From NCBI RefSeq assembly GCF_014646675.1, contig NZ_BMNS01000005.1:332280-376801 (forward strand): 44,522 bases of DNA. Reading direction: 5' to 3'. A program made the translations under genes and the position numbers. The first letter of the stretch is position 1. Each line of letters opens with the position of its first letter. Source of the DNA: Lutibacter litoralis. GTDB taxonomy: Bacteria; Bacteroidota; Bacteroidia; Flavobacteriales; Flavobacteriaceae. Shown here one piece after another: positions 1 to 7,733 of this stretch. The notes beneath the pieces were generated by a model that searched no databases, was not told the origin of the DNA, and saw only the letters and a list, made by a program, of their open reading frames with translations.

Positions 1-153
1 CGTAGCGTATTTTACACAAATACCTAAAGGAAAGTCAAGCCAATGTGTATGAGGAGCAGCAATAATTACATATTTTTTTAAATCTTTAGGAAAATTTCCA
101 ATAATTTTCCATCCTAATAACGTGTGTAAAATAAATTTTGCAATTGTTTTCAT
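1..153 (-). CDS. 1-acyl-glycerol-3-phosphate acyltransferase-like protein (5' part only)
   Basis: Only the first 51 codons are present; the gene runs off the left edge of the window. The N-terminus starts at the ATG at 153-151 and contains AAPHTHWLDFPLG at about residues 34-46. This resembles the HxxxxD motif region of the PlsC-type lysophospholipid acyltransferase superfamily, in the variant common in Bacteroidota (H-T-x-W-x-D-F). Such enzymes esterify a lysophospholipid or related acceptor at the inner membrane. A -7 promoter element lies about 50 nt upstream at 202-209. With two thirds or more of the protein missing, the substrate cannot be judged. Confidence 0.6.
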   Translation of the reverse strand, partial: MKTIAKFILHTLLGWKIIGNFPKDLKKYVIIAAPHTHWLDFPLGICVKYAT

Positions 154-201
154 CTGATGTTAATAACTCAACTTTAATTTCTAATTAATGAGTTCTTGTC
201 G

Positions 202-209
202 CAAATATA
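202..209 (-). promoter_or_regulatory. Bacteroidota -7 element for the acyltransferase gene
   Basis: Reading leftward, the sequence is TATATTTG, an exact fit to TAnnTTTG. It lies 49 nt upstream of the ATG at 153. No TTG is seen at the ideal -33 distance, so the call rests on one box. Confidence 0.4.
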
Positions 210-243
210 AAAATCTTACTTTTATAAACTAATTTTTATTACT

Positions 244-1566
244 ATGAATCCTTTTTTAATCTATAGTTTAATTGCTGCTTTATTTTTTATAATTGGCTAT
301 ACAATTAGTTACTTAATTATTAAAAATAAATTACAAAAAATTACTTCAGAATTAGAAATTAAATATAAACTATTACTTGAAGAGAAGGAACGTAATATTA
401 TTTTAATCAACAAATTAAATGAAGATAAATCTGTTTTATCTAATGAGAAACATGAAATTGATTTACGTTATACTCAGAAGGTTTCTGAGTTAAAAAACTT
501 AGACGAAAAATTAACGGAAAACAAACAAGAAATAGCTCAATTACAAGAAAAGTTTTCAAAAGATTTTGAATTGTTGGCTTCAAAAATATTGGAAGAAAAA
601 TCATCAAAATTTACAGAGCAGAACAAAGAAAATATTAAAAGCATTCTAAATCCATTACAAGAAAAAATTCACGATTTTGAAAAAAAAGTTGAAAATACAC
701 ATAAAGAAAGTATAGATTACCATGCCGCTTTACGTCAGCAAATAGTTGGTTTAAAAGAGTTGAATTTACAAATGAGTAAAGAAACGTTGAACTTAACAAA
801 AGCATTAAAAGGAGATAGTAAAACCCAAGGAAATTGGGGAGAATTAGTATTGGAACGTGTTTTAGAGAAATCTGGACTCGAAAAAAATAGAGAATATTTT
901 GTACAGCAAAGTTTTACAAATGCTGATGGTAAACGAATTTTACCAGATATCGTAATTCATTTACCAGATAATAAAAAAATGATTATCGATTCTAAAGTGT
1001 CACTAACAGCTTATGAGCAATACGTAAACGCAGAATCAACTTTAGATAAAGAACAAGCAATTACAGCACATATAAACTCTTTAAAACGACATATTACACA
1101 ATTAAGTGAAAAGAATTATCAAGATATTTACCAAATAGACTCTCCTAATTTTGTGTTACTATTTATACCTATTGAACCTGCTTTTGCTGTTGCTTTAAAT
1201 AGCGATAATCAATTGTATAACAAAGCATTCGAAAAAAATATTGTAATTGTTACACCTACTACCTTGTTAGCAACTTTGCGCACCATTGATAGTATGTGGA
1301 ATAACGAAAAACAACAACGTAACGCTATTGAAATTGCATTACAAGCCACACGGCTGTATGATCAATTTGTTAATTTAACAGACGATTTAATTAAAGTTGG
1401 CAACCAGCTTAAAACGGTCCAAGGAAGTTATGATACTTCTATGAAAAAATTAACTGGAAAAGGAAATCTTATTAGAAAAGTAGAAACCATTAAAAAATTA
1501 GGAGCAATCGGGTCTAAAAATTTTAACGATAAATTACTTGAAAGAGCTTTAGAAGATGAAGATTAA
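244..1566 (+). CDS. rmuC: DNA recombination protein RmuC
   Basis: The 440-residue protein has the layout of RmuC. An N-terminal membrane segment (residues 3-25) is followed by a long Lys/Glu-rich coiled coil (about 28-190). The RmuC core follows, with recognisable GDSKTQGNWGELVLERVLE (about 188-206), the nuclease-like stretch LPDIVIHLPDNKKMIIDSKV, and FVLLFIPIEPAFAVAL. RmuC limits recombination-associated rearrangements in E. coli; the core belongs to the PD-(D/E)xK nuclease-like superfamily. The start is the first ATG after a stop-rich leader. The gene stands alone: a bidirectional hairpin at 1611-1644 separates it from the convergent lipoprotein gene. Confidence 0.93.
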   Translation: MNPFLIYSLIAALFFIIGYTISYLIIKNKLQKITSELEIKYKLLLEEKERNIILINKLNEDKSVLSNEKHEIDLRYTQKVSELKNLDEKLTENKQEIAQLQEKFSKDFELLASKILEEKSSKFTEQNKENIKSILNPLQEKIHDFEKKVENTHKESIDYHAALRQQIVGLKELNLQMSKETLNLTKALKGDSKTQGNWGELVLERVLEKSGLEKNREYFVQQSFTNADGKRILPDIVIHLPDNKKMIIDSKVSLTAYEQYVNAESTLDKEQAITAHINSLKRHITQLSEKNYQDIYQIDSPNFVLLFIPIEPAFAVALNSDNQLYNKAFEKNIVIVTPTTLLATLRTIDSMWNNEKQQRNAIEIALQATRLYDQFVNLTDDLIKVGNQLKTVQGSYDTSMKKLTGKGNLIRKVETIKKLGAIGSKNFNDKLLERALEDED

Positions 1567-1610
1567 TTTCAGTATTTAATGGTCAAACGTTAAAAAATGT
1601 ATAAAAATAA

Positions 1611-1644
1611 AAAACTCAGAATTAAATTAATCCTGAGTTTTTTA
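1611..1644. terminator. Bidirectional intrinsic terminator between rmuC and the FKBP lipoprotein gene
   Basis: The arms AAAACTCAG (1611-1619) and CTGAGTTTT (1633-1641) enclose an AT-rich loop. A-runs lie on the left and T-runs on the right, so it can end transcription from both convergent genes. Confidence 0.75.
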
Positions 1645-1687
1645 TTTAAATATTATCACAATTTATAAGTTCTATAACTTAAAACCG

Positions 1688-2536
1688 CTATTTCGTAGTA
1701 TTGTCTAAATAATCTGGAATACCATTGCTATTAGAATCGTCATTTGTTGGATCTCCATCACCGTTTGCATCTTCATCTATCGTTAGCACACCATCTCCAT
1801 CATCATCATCATCTAAATAGTTATAAATACCATCTTCGTCTGTATCATCATTGGTAAAATTATTATCACCATTTAAATCTTCAAATTTTGAATCTACACC
1901 ATCTAAATCGTGATCAATTAAGTTTACATTTTTTAACTCAATTTCGAAAATTAACGGTGAATTTTTTTCAATCAAACCTTGACTAATATTACGATAGGCT
2001 AAACCAGAAGGTATAAATAAAATTCCTTTTCCATAATCTTCAAAATCAAAAGATTCATCCTCGTTTTGAACTACAGTTCCTCCTTTAAAATTTGAAAAAC
2101 CATATTGCCACCCAGGAATTAATCCACTTAAAATAGCTGGACTAGAACCTATATTCCAAGAAAAAGTAGTCTTCGAATCAAAAACAGTACTATCTAATAA
2201 CATTCCTGTATATGTTGCGTAAATTGAATCTACCGCTGAAGGAGCAATAGATGAACCCTCATTTTGTCTTAAATAATATAATTTATATGCAACATCATTA
2301 TAGATTATATCTTGAGTATTTACTTGCCCTATTAGCGGAGTTTCACCATTAGTTATGGTCCAAATACCTCCGTCTTCTTCATTCAAATAATGTGTTTTCA
2401 AATAGTCAATTAACACACTATCGTCTATAATTGATTGTCCAGCAGCGTCATAGTTATCTGAATCATCATCATCCTTTTTACAAGAAAAAATAACCAACCC
2501 AATTACAAATAATACTAATATATTTTTAATTTTCAT
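1688..2536 (-). CDS. FKBP-type peptidyl-prolyl isomerase lipoprotein with Asp-rich calcium-type tail
   Basis: The 282-residue protein begins with a lipoprotein signal (hydrophobic 5-17, lipobox ending at Cys19 in FSCKK) and an Asp-rich spacer. Residues about 95-205 match the flavobacterial FKBP-type isomerase fold: YTGMLLDSTVFDS, then GLIPGWQYG, GTVV, and GKGILFIPSGLAYRN. Residues about 210-278 carry repeated DxDxDG-type loops (DHDLDGVDS, DTDEDGIYNY, DDDDDGDGVL), as in thrombospondin type 3 or EF-hand-like calcium sites. I infer a membrane-anchored folding helper in the periplasm, with a calcium-binding tail next to the catalytic domain. The gene is monocistronic and convergent with rmuC. Confidence 0.82.
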   Translation of the reverse strand: MKIKNILVLFVIGLVIFSCKKDDDDSDNYDAAGQSIIDDSVLIDYLKTHYLNEEDGGIWTITNGETPLIGQVNTQDIIYNDVAYKLYYLRQNEGSSIAPSAVDSIYATYTGMLLDSTVFDSKTTFSWNIGSSPAILSGLIPGWQYGFSNFKGGTVVQNEDESFDFEDYGKGILFIPSGLAYRNISQGLIEKNSPLIFEIELKNVNLIDHDLDGVDSKFEDLNGDNNFTNDDTDEDGIYNYLDDDDDGDGVLTIDEDANGDGDPTNDDSNSNGIPDYLDNTTK

Positions 2537-2624
2537 TTAATTTAATTTTAAGGTGCGCAAGATACTATTTTCATACCTTTGTTAAAAGAGAAAAGCTAAA
2601 ATTTAACTTTATTATAGTATTTAA

Positions 2625-2990
2625 ATGCGAATTGATAAATATTTATGGTGTATTAGGTTGTATAAAACTAGAAGTATAGCTACAGAAGCCTGTAAAAAAG
2701 GGCATATAAAAATAAATGATGCTAGTGTAAAAGCCTCTAAATTAATATTTAATGGAGAACATATTACAATTAGAAAAGATCAAATAAATTATAAAATTGA
2801 AGTTTTGGATATTCCTCCAAATAGAGTAAGTGCTAAATTGGTAGATTTATATAGAAAAGATATGACTCCCAAGGAAGAGTTTGAAAAATTTGAACTTTTA
2901 AAATATGCTAAAGACTACTACCGTAAAAAAGGAGCTGGAAGACCAACAAAAAAAGATCGACGAGATATAGATGAATTACAAGAAGAATAA
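2625..2990 (+). CDS. S4-domain RNA-binding protein (Hsp15/HslR-like)
   Basis: The 121-residue protein opens with an S4 RNA-binding domain (MRIDKYLWCIRLYKTRS ... GHIKINDASVKAS) covering about residues 1-60. A basic tail with KKGAGRPTKKDRR follows. This is the domain order of Hsp15 (HslR), which in E. coli binds 50S subunits carrying stalled nascent chains; that function is transferred from the family and not shown here. Its last 20 nt overlap the next gene, so the two are very probably translated together. Confidence 0.82.
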   Translation: MRIDKYLWCIRLYKTRSIATEACKKGHIKINDASVKASKLIFNGEHITIRKDQINYKIEVLDIPPNRVSAKLVDLYRKDMTPKEEFEKFELLKYAKDYYRKKGAGRPTKKDRRDIDELQEE

Positions 2991-3573
2991 AATAGATCTT
3001 GATAAAGAATATTGGGAACACAAATATGAAAACAATAAAACCGGTTGGGATATCGGATATGTCTCTACTCCTATTAAAGAATACATAGATCAACTTGAAA
3101 ATAAGGAACTAAAAATTCTTATTCCGGGTGGAGGTAATAGTCACGAAGCTGAATACTTAATAGATAATGGTTTTAAAAATATAAGTGTTTTGGATATTGC
3201 ACAACAACCATTAAAAAATATTGAAACCAGAATTCCGCATTTTCCAACTAAACATTTAATCAATCAAAACTTTTTTGAGCATACAACCACGTACGATTTA
3301 ATAATTGAACAAACTTTTTTTTGCGCACTTTCTCCTTCTTTACGTACAAATTATGTTGATAAAATACACAGTTTATTAAACAAAAACGGAAAATTAGTAG
3401 GATTACTTTTTGATTTTGAATTAACCGAAGAAGGACCTCCATTTGGTGGAGATCTAATTGAATACATTCAATTATTTTACGCTAAATTTGAAATTAAGGT
3501 TTTTGAAAAATGTTATAATTCTATAAAACCAAGACAAGGAAAAGAATTCTTTTTTATCTTTGAAAAAAAATAA
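2971..3573 (+). CDS. SAM-dependent methyltransferase, thiopurine S-methyltransferase (TPMT) family
   Basis: The protein has 200 residues. The N-terminal WEHKYENNKTGWDIG (about 11-25) is the TPMT-family opening, followed by the SAM-binding glycine loop ILIPGGGNSHEAEYL (about 46-60) and VLDIAQ for the acidic strand-2 end. FCALSPSLRTNYV and GPPFGGD are further family signatures. The usual members methylate a thiol or halide, but the substrate here is unknown. The start at 2971 lies inside the upstream S4 gene; the stop is 5 nt before the next ATG, giving a three-gene operon. Confidence 0.8.
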   Translation: MNYKKNKIDLDKEYWEHKYENNKTGWDIGYVSTPIKEYIDQLENKELKILIPGGGNSHEAEYLIDNGFKNISVLDIAQQPLKNIETRIPHFPTKHLINQNFFEHTTTYDLIIEQTFFCALSPSLRTNYVDKIHSLLNKNGKLVGLLFDFELTEEGPPFGGDLIEYIQLFYAKFEIKVFEKCYNSIKPRQGKEFFFIFEKK

Positions 3574-3578
3574 CAACA

Positions 3579-4076
3579 ATGGAAAGTTCAATTATTTTAA
3601 CAAACGAGCAAATTAAAAACAAAACACGTCGTATTGCTTATCAGATTTATGAAACCAATTGTGATGAAAAAGAAATTATAATTGCTGGAATTAATGGTAA
3701 TGGTTATGTATTTGCTCAAAATATTGCAGCTATTTTAAATGATATTACTGAACTTAATGTTGTTTTATGTGAAGTGAAAATTGACAAAAAAAATCCTAGG
3801 AAAGAAATTACAACTAGTATAAAATCAGAAGCATACAAGAATAAACCGTTGGTTTTAGTTGATGACGTTTTAAGTTCAGGTACAACTTTAATTTACGGAA
3901 TTAAGCACTTTTTAGAAGTTCCTCTAAAAAGATTTAATACTGCTGTTTTAATCAATAGAAATCACAAAAAGTATCCTGTTAAAGCAGATTTTAAAGGAAT
4001 TTCCTTATCAACTTCAATGCAAGAACATATAAATGTAATTTTCGATAAAAATAGTGCCCAAGCAGTTTTAGAGTAA
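3579..4076 (+). CDS. Type I phosphoribosyltransferase family protein (PyrR-like)
   Basis: The 165-residue protein carries the PRPP-binding motif LVLVDDVLSSGTTLIYG at about residues 91-107, the type I signature. The opening (ILTNEQIKNKTRRIAYQIYE) and overall length resemble PyrR/hypoxanthine-type enzymes. I cannot choose between a uracil transferase/regulator and a salvage enzyme from sequence alone. It is the last gene of the S4-methyltransferase-PRTase operon. Its final 9 nt overlap the convergent aroK. Confidence 0.78.
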   Translation: MESSIILTNEQIKNKTRRIAYQIYETNCDEKEIIIAGINGNGYVFAQNIAAILNDITELNVVLCEVKIDKKNPRKEITTSIKSEAYKNKPLVLVDDVLSSGTTLIYGIKHFLEVPLKRFNTAVLINRNHKKYPVKADFKGISLSTSMQEHINVIFDKNSAQAVLE

Positions 4077-4577
4077 AGCTGAAATTTCTTCAACAACAGT
4101 TGCTATAGATTTATCATTAACTGTAACTATTTCATCCGCTTCGGAATAAAAATGAGTACGTTCGAAAAGATGTTTACCTATATATTCCATTAAATTTTCT
4201 TCTCCAATTGTTGCTACTAGCGGTCTTTGCGAAGTTTCTCCCTTTATTCTATTAAATATTGTACTTATTGAGGCATTTAAGTAAAATGACTTAGATTTCT
4301 TTTTAATAAAATCGATATTAGTACCATAACAAGGGGTACCTCCACCCAATGAAATAATACAATCTTCAGGTAGATTTAAAAGTTGTTCTAAATATTTAGC
4401 TTCTATTTTTCTAAAATAAATTTCTCCTTTGGTTTTGAAAATTGATGTTATTGAAGCTTCCTCATAGGTTTCAATGTAAAAATCTAGATCTATAAACTTA
4501 ATATTTAATTTTTCAGAAAGTTGTTTCCCAACCGCTGATTTCCCTGATGCCATATAGCCTAATAATACAATTTTCAT
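4068..4577 (-). CDS. aroK: Shikimate kinase
   Basis: The 169-residue protein phosphorylates shikimate at the 3-hydroxyl with ATP in chorismate synthesis. The Walker A loop GYMASGKSAVGK spans residues 7-18, the substrate-binding DLDFYIE follows at about 31-37, FRKIEAKYL at about 56-64, and the GGGTPCY loop at about 78-84. Length is normal for AroK. The 3' end overlaps the convergent phosphoribosyltransferase gene by 9 nt, and no terminator fits between them. Confidence 0.93.
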   Translation of the reverse strand: MKIVLLGYMASGKSAVGKQLSEKLNIKFIDLDFYIETYEEASITSIFKTKGEIYFRKIEAKYLEQLLNLPEDCIISLGGGTPCYGTNIDFIKKKSKSFYLNASISTIFNRIKGETSQRPLVATIGEENLMEYIGKHLFERTHFYSEADEIVTVNDKSIATVVEEISALL

Positions 4578-4639
4578 ATAATAAATTTGTCTAAAAAAAT
4601 AAGATTACAAATATCGTTTAAAAAACTACAAAAAAAAAC

Positions 4640-4669
4640 TTGTATTTTAAACATTAGATAGTATATTTG
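4640..4669 (+). promoter_or_regulatory. Bacteroidota promoter of the tRNA-Lys gene
   Basis: TTG at 4640-4642 and TATATTTG at 4662-4669 are separated by 19 nt, matching the TTG-N19-TAnnTTTG pattern. The predicted start is near 4676, some 15 nt before the mature tRNA. The rpsF promoter in this window has the same boxes and the same spacing. Confidence 0.8.
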
Positions 4670-4691
4670 CACTCGCAATTGCAAAAGGAAA

Positions 4692-4764
4692 GACCTGGTA
4701 GCTCAGTTGGTAGAGCACCTCCCTTTTAAGGAGGTGGTCCTGGGTTCGAGCCCCAGCCAGGTCA
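4692..4764 (+). tRNA. tRNA-Lys (anticodon TTT)
   Basis: A complete 73-nt cloverleaf is visible. The acceptor arms GACCTGG and CCAGGTC pair with A as discriminator. The D arm is GCTC...GAGC, the anticodon stem CCTCC/GGAGG holds the loop CTTTTAA (anticodon TTT), and the T arm contains GGTTCGAGCC. CCA is not encoded. Confidence 0.97.
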
Positions 4765-4765
4765 C

Positions 4766-4798
4766 AAAAAAAGTTAAGTTTTTACTTAACTTTTTTTG
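4766..4798 (+). terminator. Hairpin with U-tract after tRNA-Lys
   Basis: The arms AAGTTAAG (4771-4778) and CTTAACTT (4785-4792), extended by A/T pairs, are followed by a T-run. It lies between the two tRNA genes. I see no clear separate promoter for tRNA-Leu, so partial read-through may feed it. Confidence 0.65.
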
Positions 4799-4812
4799 TA
4801 TAAGATAGTTAA

Positions 4813-4897
4813 GCGCGTATGGCGGAATTGGTAGACGCGCCAGCTTGAGGGGCTGGTGTTCGCTTAGAACGTGCTGGTTCGAATCCAGTTATGCGCA
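4813..4897 (+). tRNA. tRNA-Leu (anticodon GAG)
   Basis: An 85-nt class II tRNA is present. The acceptor arms GCGCGTA and TATGCGC pair with one G-T wobble and A as discriminator. The anticodon stem CCAGC/GCTGG encloses TTGAGGG (anticodon GAG). The variable arm is long (TGTTCGCTTAGAACGT), as expected for leucine, and the T arm contains GGTTCGAATCC. CCA is not encoded. Confidence 0.97.
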
Positions 4898-4992
4898 CAC
4901 TTAAAAACACCTAACTTTTTTTATTATTTTTACATAGCTTTACTTTGTGGCTATTTTAAAAATGATTAATTTTATTGCTTAATCAAGAAAAA

Positions 4993-5685
4993 ATGAAAAA
5001 ATACATTTATACAATAGTTTTATCAACATTATTATGGTCGTGTGGTGGTTCAGGTGGAGATTCTCCAGACCCAGAACCAGAGAATAATGCTCCAAACATT
5101 CCAACGTTAGTATATCCGTCAGCCAACTTACTTTGTATTGATAATTCAATTGAGTTTAAATGGAACGCTGCAACAGATCCTGATGATGATCCTGTTACCT
5201 ACCAAATTCAGATAGCTAAAGACAATCAATTTACTCAAATAGTACAATCTGTATCTAATACTTCTACAGTTAAATTATTTTCACTAGAAAAAGGTGTAGC
5301 CTATTATTGGAGAGTAAGTGCAAAGGATAACAAGAATTTAGCCAGTGCATATTCAACTGTAAATTCATTTTATACGGAAGGAGAAGGTGTTTCAAATTAC
5401 TTGCCTTTTTCACCAGAGATTGTTGCCCCAACATTAAACGCAACAGTAACTGAAACAAGTACAATATTAGAATGGAATGCTTCTGACGTGGATAACGATC
5501 CGCTTTCTTTTGATGTTTATTTTGGAACAGCTAAAACACCAACAACAATTGTTGCCTCAAACCAAACTGCTAAAACATTTAATGTAAATGTTACAGGAGG
5601 AACTTCTTATTATTGGAAAATTGTTGTAAAAGATGATAAAGGTGGCGAAACAATTGGCCAGGTATGGAATTTTAAAACCGATTAA
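4993..5685 (+). CDS. Surface/periplasmic lipoprotein with two fibronectin type III-like domains
   Basis: The 230-residue product starts at the ATG at 4993; an in-frame TTG at 4975 would put six residues before the signal and is less likely. The signal peptide ends in LLWSCGG with lipidation at Cys17, followed by a Pro/Glu/Asn spacer. Two Fn3-like repeats follow, each with the pattern W-N-A-(T/S)-D-x-D-x-D-P-(V/L)-(T/S) and ending in YYW+(R/K)(V/I): about residues 48-110 and 137-205. These domains usually mediate binding or spacing at the cell surface; no catalytic motif is seen. A strong terminator follows at 5708-5745. Confidence 0.8.
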   Translation: MKKYIYTIVLSTLLWSCGGSGGDSPDPEPENNAPNIPTLVYPSANLLCIDNSIEFKWNAATDPDDDPVTYQIQIAKDNQFTQIVQSVSNTSTVKLFSLEKGVAYYWRVSAKDNKNLASAYSTVNSFYTEGEGVSNYLPFSPEIVAPTLNATVTETSTILEWNASDVDNDPLSFDVYFGTAKTPTTIVASNQTAKTFNVNVTGGTSYYWKIVVKDDKGGETIGQVWNFKTD

Positions 5686-5707
5686 TTAAACAACCAATTT
5701 TTAAAAA

Positions 5708-5745
5708 TTAAAGCCTTTATTTAGTACTAAATAAAGGCTTTTTAA
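5708..5745 (+). terminator. Strong intrinsic terminator
   Basis: A near-perfect palindrome, with AAGCCTTTATTTAG (5711-5724) facing CTAAATAAAGGCTT (5727-5740), is followed by TTTT. It closes the Fn3 lipoprotein transcript. Confidence 0.85.
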
Positions 5746-5813
5746 TTTCTAAGATGATTAAAATTTCTCAAATCTTTAACTTAATTAATAACTAATAATT
5801 ACTATTATTGCAT

Positions 5814-6635
5814 ATGCAAAAAAGAATTATTTATTTAGTACTGCTTTTAGTTTCTGTAAAAATATTTTCACAAGAACCAACTAAAATTGATTCTCTCAGA
5901 AACAGTATTACAAATGTTACTCTAAAAGGACAAATTGTAGATCAGCTGGATAAAACACCTTTAAAAGGTGCCCATATTTTTAACCTAAATGATGTTTTTG
6001 GAACTATTACAAATGAAAACGGTGATTTTGAAATCGCTATTGCCGTAAGTGATACTATTTATGTTTCTTACTTAGGATATCAATCTATTAAATTAAAAAT
6101 AACGAACGATTTATTAAAAGGAAACGAATTGGTTATAGAACTCTATGAAAAAGCCGAAGAAATTAGTGAGGTTGTAGTAAAGTCTCATAAATTAATTGGT
6201 GTTTTAGAAATAGATGCTAAAAATGTTCCAAAAGATAAATATTCACGAATTCATATTAATGGTTTACCACAAACTTATGAAGTTGGCACAAGACAACGAA
6301 AAGAGTTTAATTCGCCCGTGGATGCCTTATTTAGACCCATTGACTTTGTATATAATATGTTTGGAAAAAAACCAAAACAATTAAAGAAGCTTAAAAAAAT
6401 GCGTGATAATGATGAATTACGTCAACTTTTAGAAGCAAAATTTAATAGAGAGTTAATGATGGAATATCTTGAAATGGATGCAGCAGAATTAACCGAACTA
6501 TTGAATGAGTGTAATTATTCTGATTACTTTATTAAACAAGCTAGCGATTTACAGTTAATTGAAGCGGTTTTATTATGCTATGAAAACTACAAAGCAATAA
6601 AAAAAGGAAGTACCATAAAAGTTATTGATAAATAA
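5814..6635 (+). CDS. Exported protein with a CarboxypepD_reg-like domain
   Basis: The 273-residue product starts at the ATG at 5814; a TTG two codons upstream is possible. A signal peptide ends near FSQ (about residue 20). Residues about 35-115 match the carboxypeptidase regulatory-like fold of Bacteroidota (LKGQIVDQLDKTPLKGAHI, GTITNENGDFEI, YVSYLGYQS), the domain also found at the N-terminus of TonB-dependent receptors. Here no plug or barrel follows. Instead there is a mixed-charge, mostly helical C-terminal half (about 170-265) that I do not recognise. I infer a periplasmic or envelope protein of unknown role. Confidence 0.75.
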   Translation: MQKRIIYLVLLLVSVKIFSQEPTKIDSLRNSITNVTLKGQIVDQLDKTPLKGAHIFNLNDVFGTITNENGDFEIAIAVSDTIYVSYLGYQSIKLKITNDLLKGNELVIELYEKAEEISEVVVKSHKLIGVLEIDAKNVPKDKYSRIHINGLPQTYEVGTRQRKEFNSPVDALFRPIDFVYNMFGKKPKQLKKLKKMRDNDELRQLLEAKFNRELMMEYLEMDAAELTELLNECNYSDYFIKQASDLQLIEAVLLCYENYKAIKKGSTIKVIDK

Positions 6636-6640
6636 TTGAC

Positions 6641-6666
6641 TTACAATTTTGATTTTCAAATTGTAA
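6641..6666. other. Small hairpin after the CarboxypepD_reg protein gene
   Basis: TTACAATTT (6641-6649) pairs with AAATTGTAA (6658-6666). It lacks a U-tract, so it may stabilise the mRNA 3' end, with the terminator at 6740-6770 ending transcription. Confidence 0.4.
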
Positions 6667-6739
6667 ATTAAGAATTATCAAAAAAAGTCTGATGATAAAT
6701 TTTTTGTAAGAAGTTACATTTGAATTCACAATAAAAACA

Positions 6740-6770
6740 AAAAAACCTTTGAAAATCAAAGGTTTTTTAT
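6740..6770. terminator. Bidirectional terminator between convergent 5814-6635 and sucD
   Basis: AAAACCTTTGA and TCAAAGGTTTT arms surround a short A-rich loop, with an A-run on the left and a T-run on the right. It can serve both sucD (leftward) and the exported protein gene (rightward). Confidence 0.8.
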
Positions 6771-6792
6771 ATTATTTTAATAACGATTAAAT

Positions 6793-7665
6793 CTAACCTA
6801 ATACTTCTGCTACTTTAGCTCCAATTTTTGCAGGAGAATCCACAACGTGAATACCATTTTCTCTTAAAATTTTCATTTTAGCCTGTGCTGTATCATCTTT
6901 ACCACCTACAATTGCTCCAGCGTGCCCCATGGTTCTACCTTTTGGTGCTGTTTGTCCAGCAATAAAACCAACAACTGGCTTTTTGTTTCCAGTAGCTTTT
7001 ATCCATTGCGCGGCTTCTGCTTCTAATTGACCTCCAATTTCACCAATCATTACAATACATTTTGTCTCGTCATCATTCATAAGCAATTCCACAGCGTCTT
7101 TAGTAGTAGTTCCTATAATTGGATCTCCACCAATACCAATAGCAGTTGTAATTCCATAGCCTTGTTTTACAACTTGATCAGCAGCCTCATATGTTAGTGT
7201 ACCCGATTTTGAAACAATACCAACTGAACCTTTTCTAAAAATAAACCCTGGCATAATACCTACCTTAGCTTCTTCTGGAGTTATTACTCCTGGACAGTTA
7301 GGTCCAACCAATCTACAATCTTTAGTTGCTATATATGCTTTAACTTTAACCATATCGGCAACTGGAATTCCTTCTGTAATACAAATAATAACTTTTATTC
7401 CTGCGGCAGCAGCTTCCATAATTGCATCTGCTGCAAAAGCTGGTGGTACAAATATAATTGACGTATCGGCAGCAACTTTATCTACAGCATCTTGTACTGT
7501 ATTAAAAACAGGTTTTTCAAGATGCAATTGACCTCCTTTTCCTGGAGTTACACCACCTACAACATTAGTTCCATACTCAATCATTTGGGTAGCGTGAAAT
7601 GTTCCTTCACCTCCTGTAAAACCCTGTACAATTATATTTGAATTTTTATTTACTAAAACGCTCAT
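6793..7665 (-). CDS. sucD: Succinyl-CoA synthetase alpha subunit
   Basis: The 290-residue subunit carries the CoA-binding N-terminal domain ([19 protein letters not shown], about 14-32; GGVTPGKGG, 37-45) and the catalytic loop GHAGAIVGG, whose His248 is the phosphohistidine. With SucB it interconverts succinyl-CoA and succinate with nucleotide phosphorylation in the TCA cycle. SucB is not in the window, so the subunits are split in this genome. It has its own -7 box at 7694-7701 and is separate from the lpx block by 68 nt. Confidence 0.96.
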   Translation of the reverse strand: MSVLVNKNSNIIVQGFTGGEGTFHATQMIEYGTNVVGGVTPGKGGQLHLEKPVFNTVQDAVDKVAADTSIIFVPPAFAADAIMEAAAAGIKVIICITEGIPVADMVKVKAYIATKDCRLVGPNCPGVITPEEAKVGIMPGFIFRKGSVGIVSKSGTLTYEAADQVVKQGYGITTAIGIGGDPIIGTTTKDAVELLMNDDETKCIVMIGEIGGQLEAEAAQWIKATGNKKPVVGFIAGQTAPKGRTMGHAGAIVGGKDDTAQAKMKILRENGIHVVDSPAKIGAKVAEVLG

Positions 7666-7693
7666 TTGTATGTATTTTATTTTTAAACTATTA

Positions 7694-7701
7694 CAAAAGT
7701 A
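7694..7701 (-). promoter_or_regulatory. -7 element upstream of sucD
   Basis: Reading leftward it is TACTTTTG (TAnnTTTG), which gives a leader of about 20 nt before the ATG at 7665. A clear -33 TTG is not seen. Confidence 0.4.
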
Positions 7702-7733
7702 ATTTATTTTATAACTTTAACTTAAAATAAAGT

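Noticed and set aside
4898..4992. A separate promoter for the lipoprotein at 4993 (TTACTTTG near 4940)
   Set aside because: It has TTAC or TAC before TTTG, so it is one base off TAnnTTTG, and no -33 TTG is found at a fitting distance.
4975..4993. TTG at 4975 as start of the Fn3 lipoprotein
   Set aside because: It would put six residues ahead of a clean lipoprotein signal. The ATG at 4993 gives the expected N-terminus.
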